A stretch of 64,000 bases of DNA, from positions 76,041,001-76,105,000 of the forward strand of contig NC_134109.1 of the NCBI RefSeq assembly GCF_040939455.1, written 5' to 3'. The stretch's first letter is position 1. Each line of letters begins with the position of its first letter. The position numbers and the translations under genes were made by a program. The stretch comes from Microcebus murinus (lineage: Eukaryota > Chordata > Mammalia > Primates > Cheirogaleidae). Below are positions 58,691 through 64,000 of the stretch, in pieces. The notes under the pieces were generated by a model, which did not search any database, was not told where the DNA came from, and saw nothing but the letters and a program-made list of their open reading frames with translations.

Positions 58691-59714
58691 TTAATTGTCT
58701 CAGATTGGTAGGGTAAAAACATGATACAAATTTTTCCTCAAATCATTGCCCCTTGAGCTATGTCAAAGTTCCCCATCCTGTGGACATATATTAAATCACA
58801 TCTTGGGCAAATTTCAAAATCTCCCAAGCACTTGCGGTTAATAAAGTTGCAATTTTGCATTTTCAACCACATTTAAAGATATGCATTTACCCACTGCTGC
58901 CCAGTTTTGTGGTATGGGGACCTGAAGAAGGAAAAGGCAAGTTTCCCTTTCCTACTCTTCTTCCCCTTCTTTGACCTTGTTTCTGGGGCTGGGGATGTCC
59001 ATGATATGCTCTGAGACACAGCTCCACCCTGAGACACATTCTCCACCCTCCATTTTCAAGGCCTAATCTATAGGCATTCTGGGGGGTGCCTGTCTCTGTT
59101 CTCCTAGCTGTTGTAGATCCCCACATGCAGGTCTCTAAGCAGTTCCACCTCAATGTCTTCCAAATAGTCTAGTTCCAGCACCCTACAAAATACCACACAG
59201 CCCCTTTTGAGACCTCTGCTCCAGCCTCCAGGCCTCTGTGACATCCACTGCCCCATAGGGAGCTCACACAGCTTTATAACAGCAAACGGAGAGCAACGAG
59301 CTGCTCTGCCACTCTTCCTTGCTCCGTGCTGTTGTCTCTTTCTCTCAGATTACTTTTGCTCTGTGCAGGTAGATGCAGGGAAAATGAACAAATCAGCAGC
59401 CTAACCAAATGATCAACTGAGAAAAGAGATGCCAATCTCCCTTCTTACAAGCATCCTCAATCTCTAGGAACCCCCCTCACATAGTTTTACTTTATAATAC
59501 CTCTATCTGAGGAAGTGAGGGTAGGATTGTGAATTGCAATGGGAATGTACAACCCTAGGCTGTAGCAATGAGGATGGTGACCCATGGGGAATGAGAAAGA
59601 AGAGGCTGAGGGTGCTGCCGAAGTTTCTAGCAGGGGAGACTTTGTGGATAATGGCATCAGTATCTAAGGAAAGAAAGGAATGTTGGGGTGGTCTGATGAA
59701 AAAACATGAACTGT
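58691..59714. other. Unassigned, partly GC-richer DNA
   Basis: 58880-59400 is C/T-rich and less AT-rich and could be part of an LTR or ERV internal sequence belonging with 59715-60425, but I cannot identify it. Its short open frames have no recognisable features. Confidence 0.3.
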
Positions 59715-60425
59715 GTTTTCCCTCTGTTCTCACACCACAACAACAATCATCACAGAAGACTTCTGTGACCAAATAGATGGGGGTTTCTCCTTGCACATAT
59801 CAAGCGATCGATTCTGCAGCAGACACCAGCTGGGTGTCCTCCAATTCGATTCTGACACTATCTACCTGGAGATAGCATCAGATACCCTGTGTTGAGGGTT
59901 CAATCCCATGATACTGCCCCACGCCCTTCCTACCTGTTGCAAGTTTGTGCCTCTGGAACAAATTTTGACTGACCATCTTCCAACTGGGGTTCCTACAACC
60001 TCCTCTGTGAGTTTGATTAATTTGCTAGAGTGGCTCACAGAACTCCAGGAGACACATTTGCTGGTTTATTATAAAGGATATTACAAAGGATACAGATAAA
60101 TAGGGCAAGATATGGGGAAAGGGGCCCAGAGTTCCATGCCCTCCTTAGATGTACCCTCCTCCAGGAACCTGCATGTGTTCAGTTATCTGGAAGCTCCCTG
60201 AACCCTGTTTCTCAGGCCTTTTATGGAGATGTCATTGGATAGGCATAAGTGACCATCATATACAAATGTGATTGGGCAGAAAGGGTATGATCTAAAACTA
60301 ATAGTCTGACTGAAGAAACCCAGCAAGGTCTGTCTGTTCAGATTCTTCTTGGTCTGTCAGTGCAGCATTCCTTCCTCCAGATTATGGGCAGGACCCCTTT
60401 AAAATGAGGGTCTTGGGCACCAAAG
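59715..60425 (-). mobile_element. Endogenous retrovirus LTR
   Basis: On the minus strand the order is 'ccaatgacatctccataaaa', 'ataactgaacacatgcaggt', 'tttataataaaccagcaaat' (polyadenylation region), 'gagccactctagcaaatta' and 'ggtcacagaagtcttctgtg'. This is a class I or III ERV LTR known from primates; the family name is uncertain. There is no internal retroviral coding beside it that I can support. Confidence 0.7.
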
Positions 60426-61078
60426 GAGGGAAGGGCATGTTAGAATCTTGCCTTAGGCTGGTAAAAGGAAGGAAGAAGAAGATCAGAGAGAGAGATTCTG
60501 AGGCCTGCTTCTGAGGCTTAAAGGACCCAACATTATAACAAAAGACCTATGGATGAAAATCAATACATATATATACACACACACACATGCACATATATAT
60601 ATAATATGATATATATATATATATATCATATTACAGGTGGAAAGGAAATACATTTAGTTTTGCACATAAGGTGGTGAATATTCAGATAGAAATGGACTAA
60701 ATAGAATGTTAATTAAACCTAAAAAATAAATAAGAATTACAATATAATTTGGGAGAGATTCCAAATTTGAATGGAGAATCTAGGCCTCAATGAATATGCA
60801 ATTAAAAAAATGTAAAAGCAATAGGGTGAGCAGAATGCTGATTTCTGAAAGATCTTCTTAGGATCACCATGAACAAAATGGAACATTATGAGAACAGGCA
60901 AAAAGGATCACACGCTAAAGTAAAGCATTCTAAACAGGGAGAGATCAAAAAAGAATTTTTTTAAATGTATTTTCAATTTAGCAGTCCAAACATAATAGGA
61001 GATAAAGGTGGGTCAAACAATAAAAGAAATAAGAAAAGAAACTATTTATTTCAAAATAGCTCATATTCTGACTTTTTA
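60426..61078. other. Unassigned AT-rich DNA
   Basis: No gene. It contains a compound AT/AC simple repeat (60568-60600) and the palindrome listed next. Confidence 0.4.
60602..60633. repeat. Perfect 32-bp AT palindrome
   Basis: The sequence from TAATATGAT through an AT core to ATCATATTA equals its own reverse complement over 32 bp. It can form a hairpin or cruciform. Confidence 0.9.
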
Positions 61079-61090
61079 AAAAATCCACTT

Positions 61091-62054
61091 AAATCTGCAC
61101 AGCTAAGGAAATAATCAACAGAGTAAATAGACAATCTATGGAATGGGAGAAAATATTCACAACCTACAGATCCTAAAAAGGGCTAATATCCAGTATCTAC
61201 AAAGAACTCAAATCAGCAAGAAAAAAACAAACAGCCCCATTAAAAAGTGGGCAAAAGATATGAACAGATTGTTTTCAAAAGAAGATAGATGAATGGCCAG
61301 CAAACACAGGAAAAAATGTTCAACATCACTAATCCTCAGGGAAATACAAATTAAAACCACAATGAGATATCACCTTACCCCCCTTAGAATGGCTTTTATT
61401 AAAAAGTCCAATAACAATAGATGCTGGTGTGGATGAGGAAAGAAGGAAACATTTATACACTGTTGGTGGGACTGTAAATTAGTACAATCTCTATGGAAAA
61501 CAGTATGGAGAGTTCTCAAAGAACTAAAAGTAGAACTATCATTTGATACAGCCATCCCACTACTCAGTATCTACCCAAAAGAAAAGAAGTTATTTTTTTC
61601 AAAAAGACACCTGCACTTGAATGTTTATTGCAGCACAATTCACAATTGCAAAGACGTGGAATCAACCCAAGCGCCCATCAATTCATGAGTGGATTAACAA
61701 CATGTGGTATATGTATACTGTGGAGTGCTACTCAGCCATAAAAAGGATGAATTAATGCCTTTTGCAGCAATTTGGATGGAACTGGAGACCATTACCCTAA
61801 GCAAAGTATCTCAAGAATGGAAAAACAAACACCACATGTACTCTCTAATAAATTGGAACTAACCTATGGGTACAAACATGCAGAGGGAATTAAAAGTCAC
61901 TGGAAATCAGGCATGGGAGACAGGAAAGAGGAGAGGGACAAAAACCCACCTAACAGGTACAATGAACACTATTCCAGGCATGGGCACATTTAAAGCCCTG
62001 ACTCAAGTCGTGTATCAAAAAATATTCGTATCCCGTTAATATTGTGAAATTTTT
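61091..62054 (+). mobile_element. 5'-truncated L1 with target-site duplication
   Basis: ORF2 C-terminal text from 'ctaaggaaataatcaacaga' through to a 3' UTR ending 'attgtgaaattttt'. AAAAATCCACTT is repeated at 61079-61090 and 62055-62066. There are no intact frames. The copy resembles the plus L1 at 43204-44190. Confidence 0.92.
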
Positions 62055-62204
62055 AAAAATCCACTTTAAAAAGGCAATAAGCACAAGAATGAGCACAGTA
62101 AAGACCTCATAAAATTAGCATTAAGTAACCATGAGCAAGGAAATGTTTGAGAAAATACACAACTTACAGATCACCAGCAATTAAGACAACTTGAGATTTG
62201 AAAG

Positions 62205-62345
62205 TATTTTACCAGTTGAATCCAATCTCTTCATTGAACAGATAAGGAACTCAAACCCCAGGCAGTGTAAATGAACTGCGTTACTAGTGAGGAGCAGAGG
62301 CACGGGAGAAGCCAAGTGTCCCAGACCCAGGCCCAGCTCTCATTC
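62205..62345 (-). repeat. MIR SINE
   Basis: 'cattgaacagataaggaact' and 'agtgaggagcagaggcacgg' with 'agacccaggcccagctctc' follow a reversed MIR. Confidence 0.6.
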
Positions 62346-64000
62346 AGGAGCCATGAGCATCAATTTAACTAATCTATTTAAAATGCCACTAATGGGCACT
62401 TTTAGAAAGCCATGAGGCTTCTTTGAGAAGAACAGGTGCAATGGCTTTCTTTTCGAGGAAACAAGAAATAATCTAGGTAGTTCTCCCAACCCTACTCTCC
62501 CAACCAATCCATACCCTGGATTGCTCATGACATTAGTAATTCCTAAACATTTTCACCCATCTGCCAACTTAATTATATGGAAAAAAAACATTAAAAAATT
62601 ACAGTCCTCTGGAAGTATACATAGATACTTTTGGAAAGAGTGGTTTGTGCATTATGACCAGTTTCTGTTCCATACTGTTTATTAAAAAATAGATTTCTGA
62701 GAAAAAATGGAGTTTTAACAATATCTAAATAACCAACAGAAGCAGCCATGATAGTCCCTGTCTATACCAGTATCATTCACTAGAGGAAAGAGCTTTCTAC
62801 AATTCTTTGTGAGATTGTGACATGGAAAGGAAAGTAGCAGTCCTGGCCTGGGACCTTAAGATCATCACATATTCTGTCAAGAATCTGTCATACCTAAATA
62901 TCAAGTAAAGGAACAAAATATTTAAGAATGCTGCAAGTGGCTGCCTCCCATGACTTTTTTTTTTTTTTTTTTTTATGTCTGCTTGGTAATTCAATTCTAC
63001 AATGTAAATAGCTGGCAGCAGCAGTGTTGTGTGCTAAATATCTCATTACGAAATGCTAGAAAACTAGAGAATTACTGACAATTAAGGGTTGGTACACAAG
63101 TAGCCAAAATTGCAGTTTACAAAAGAATGATAATTGCTCAAGAAGATAGAATTGATGCATATAATTGGATTTGGTCATTTTACTTTTATCATGAGTTTAC
63201 ATTACCTCAAATGGATGAATGCAGTTGCTATATGAATTAACATGCATCATTTTCTACCCCAGTTTTCCTTTCTGCACCATTGCCCCCTAACCCTCAGCCA
63301 CAACTACACTCAGAGTTTTTACTTTTTATTTTGACTTCTCTATCAGTGCTTTCTTTTCTTTTTGCATTCTGAGATAGCATTGGCAATATAGTTAGACAGC
63401 AAATTTCAAAATGCAATTGAATCATAAATATTTGAATTAATATATGTAATGGATCAGTGATTGATTTTATTCAATTACTGACCAATTGAAAAATAGGATT
63501 TCAAAGAGTGGTGTGAAGACCACAGGTTATATTAACATTTGTAGTAGTTGCAATGTTACTCTTTCGTGAGTGTAATTAGTTAACTATTGCTTTATTCCCT
63601 TAAATCAAAAGCACCACTGCTCTTAACATTCATTCTGGTGAGCAGACCCATGATTTTCAAGAAGAAATTTGCCCTCTGGGCAAATTTAAAAGGTGTCATA
63701 GCATACTGTGGAGGTGTAGCAAAACAAAATTGTTGGAAATGGCACAGAATATCGGGACAAGATAACGGCTGACTTTTCAAAAAAGTTAATTCTCATAGTT
63801 TTTTACTCTCTTCTATTTTCTACCAAGATGAAAAAGTTTCAATGTAACACTTCTGGGGAAACAAAGGATCCTTACTCATATCTACTTGTCAATTTGCATA
63901 GCTGGTTTCATATACTGAGATCAGTTCTATAACATTTCTGATAATTATAATTTTTTCATTATATCTATGTGATTTTGGACATTGGAAGACCATTGAAACA
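62346..64000. other. Unassigned DNA
   Basis: No gene or confident repeat. A 20-T homopolymer at 62955-62974 could mark the tail of a reverse retroposon, but no body is recognised next to it. The short frames at 63587-63780 on both strands are mirror images and unsupported. Confidence 0.35.

Noticed and set aside
62955..62974. T20 tract as the tail of a reverse retroposon or pseudogene
   Set aside because: No SINE, L1 or processed-gene body and no target-site duplication could be recognised beside it.

Overview
This window looks like primate nuclear DNA, most likely from a strepsirrhine (lemur-type). The best evidence is an Alu at 31801-32159 whose inter-monomer linker carries the TATATA / TTGGCCAATTAATTTC form typical of lemur Alus, and a 5'-truncated L1 at 34228-34832 whose 3' end resembles young lemur L1 copies and which keeps a perfect 13-bp target-site duplication. 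The sequence is AT-rich. I found no exon-intron gene, no rRNA or tRNA gene, no CRISPR array and no bacterial feature. The window reads as intergenic or deep-intronic. None of the open reading frames (all 166 codons or shorter) looks like a host gene. Those I could identify are remnants of L1 ORF2, for example 8613-8831 (+), 34353-34802 (-) and 51736-52059 (+).

Layout: 1-7 kb is mostly unassigned AT-rich DNA with MIR pieces, an old minus-strand L1 and two abutting LTRs. 7.2-11.1 kb is an internally deleted L1M carrying a (GGAA)19 microsatellite. 12.8-14.5 kb is a dense cluster of MER5-like, MIR and nested LTR elements. 15.2-20.6 kb is largely non-repetitive, with a GC-richer patch at 15.23-15.64 kb and an octamer-motif cluster near 18.1 kb. 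20.6-27.2 kb is a retroelement graveyard: L1M, Alu, L1, a broken ERVL pol piece, and L1ME interrupted by L1M. 28.4-34.2 kb is mostly non-repetitive and holds the two best candidates for conserved regulatory DNA (about 29.97-30.66 kb and 32.87-33.48 kb). 34.2-45.9 kb mixes a young L1, an LTR with a long TC tract, hAT-like and Tigger-like DNA transposons, and two L1 3' ends in inverted contact. 46-49 kb is an old minus-strand L1 into which a mariner-like MITE inserted at 47.1 kb. 51.1-56.2 kb has clear nested insertions: LTR within LTR, and Tigger-like within Tigger/MER2-like. 59.7-60.4 kb is an ERV LTR and 61.1-62.05 kb another L1 3' fragment with target-site duplication.

The genes do not work together here because no functional host gene is visible. 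What the sequence records is transposition history: CR1-derived MIR/L2, then L1M, MaLR/ERVL and DNA transposons, then Alu and recent L1. I did not find a new multi-gene system. The items most worth follow-up are the mariner-like MITE (possible lineage-specific DNA transposon), the two candidate conserved non-coding blocks, the GGAA microsatellite and the octamer cluster. Repeat family names were assigned by eye and should be read as family-level calls.
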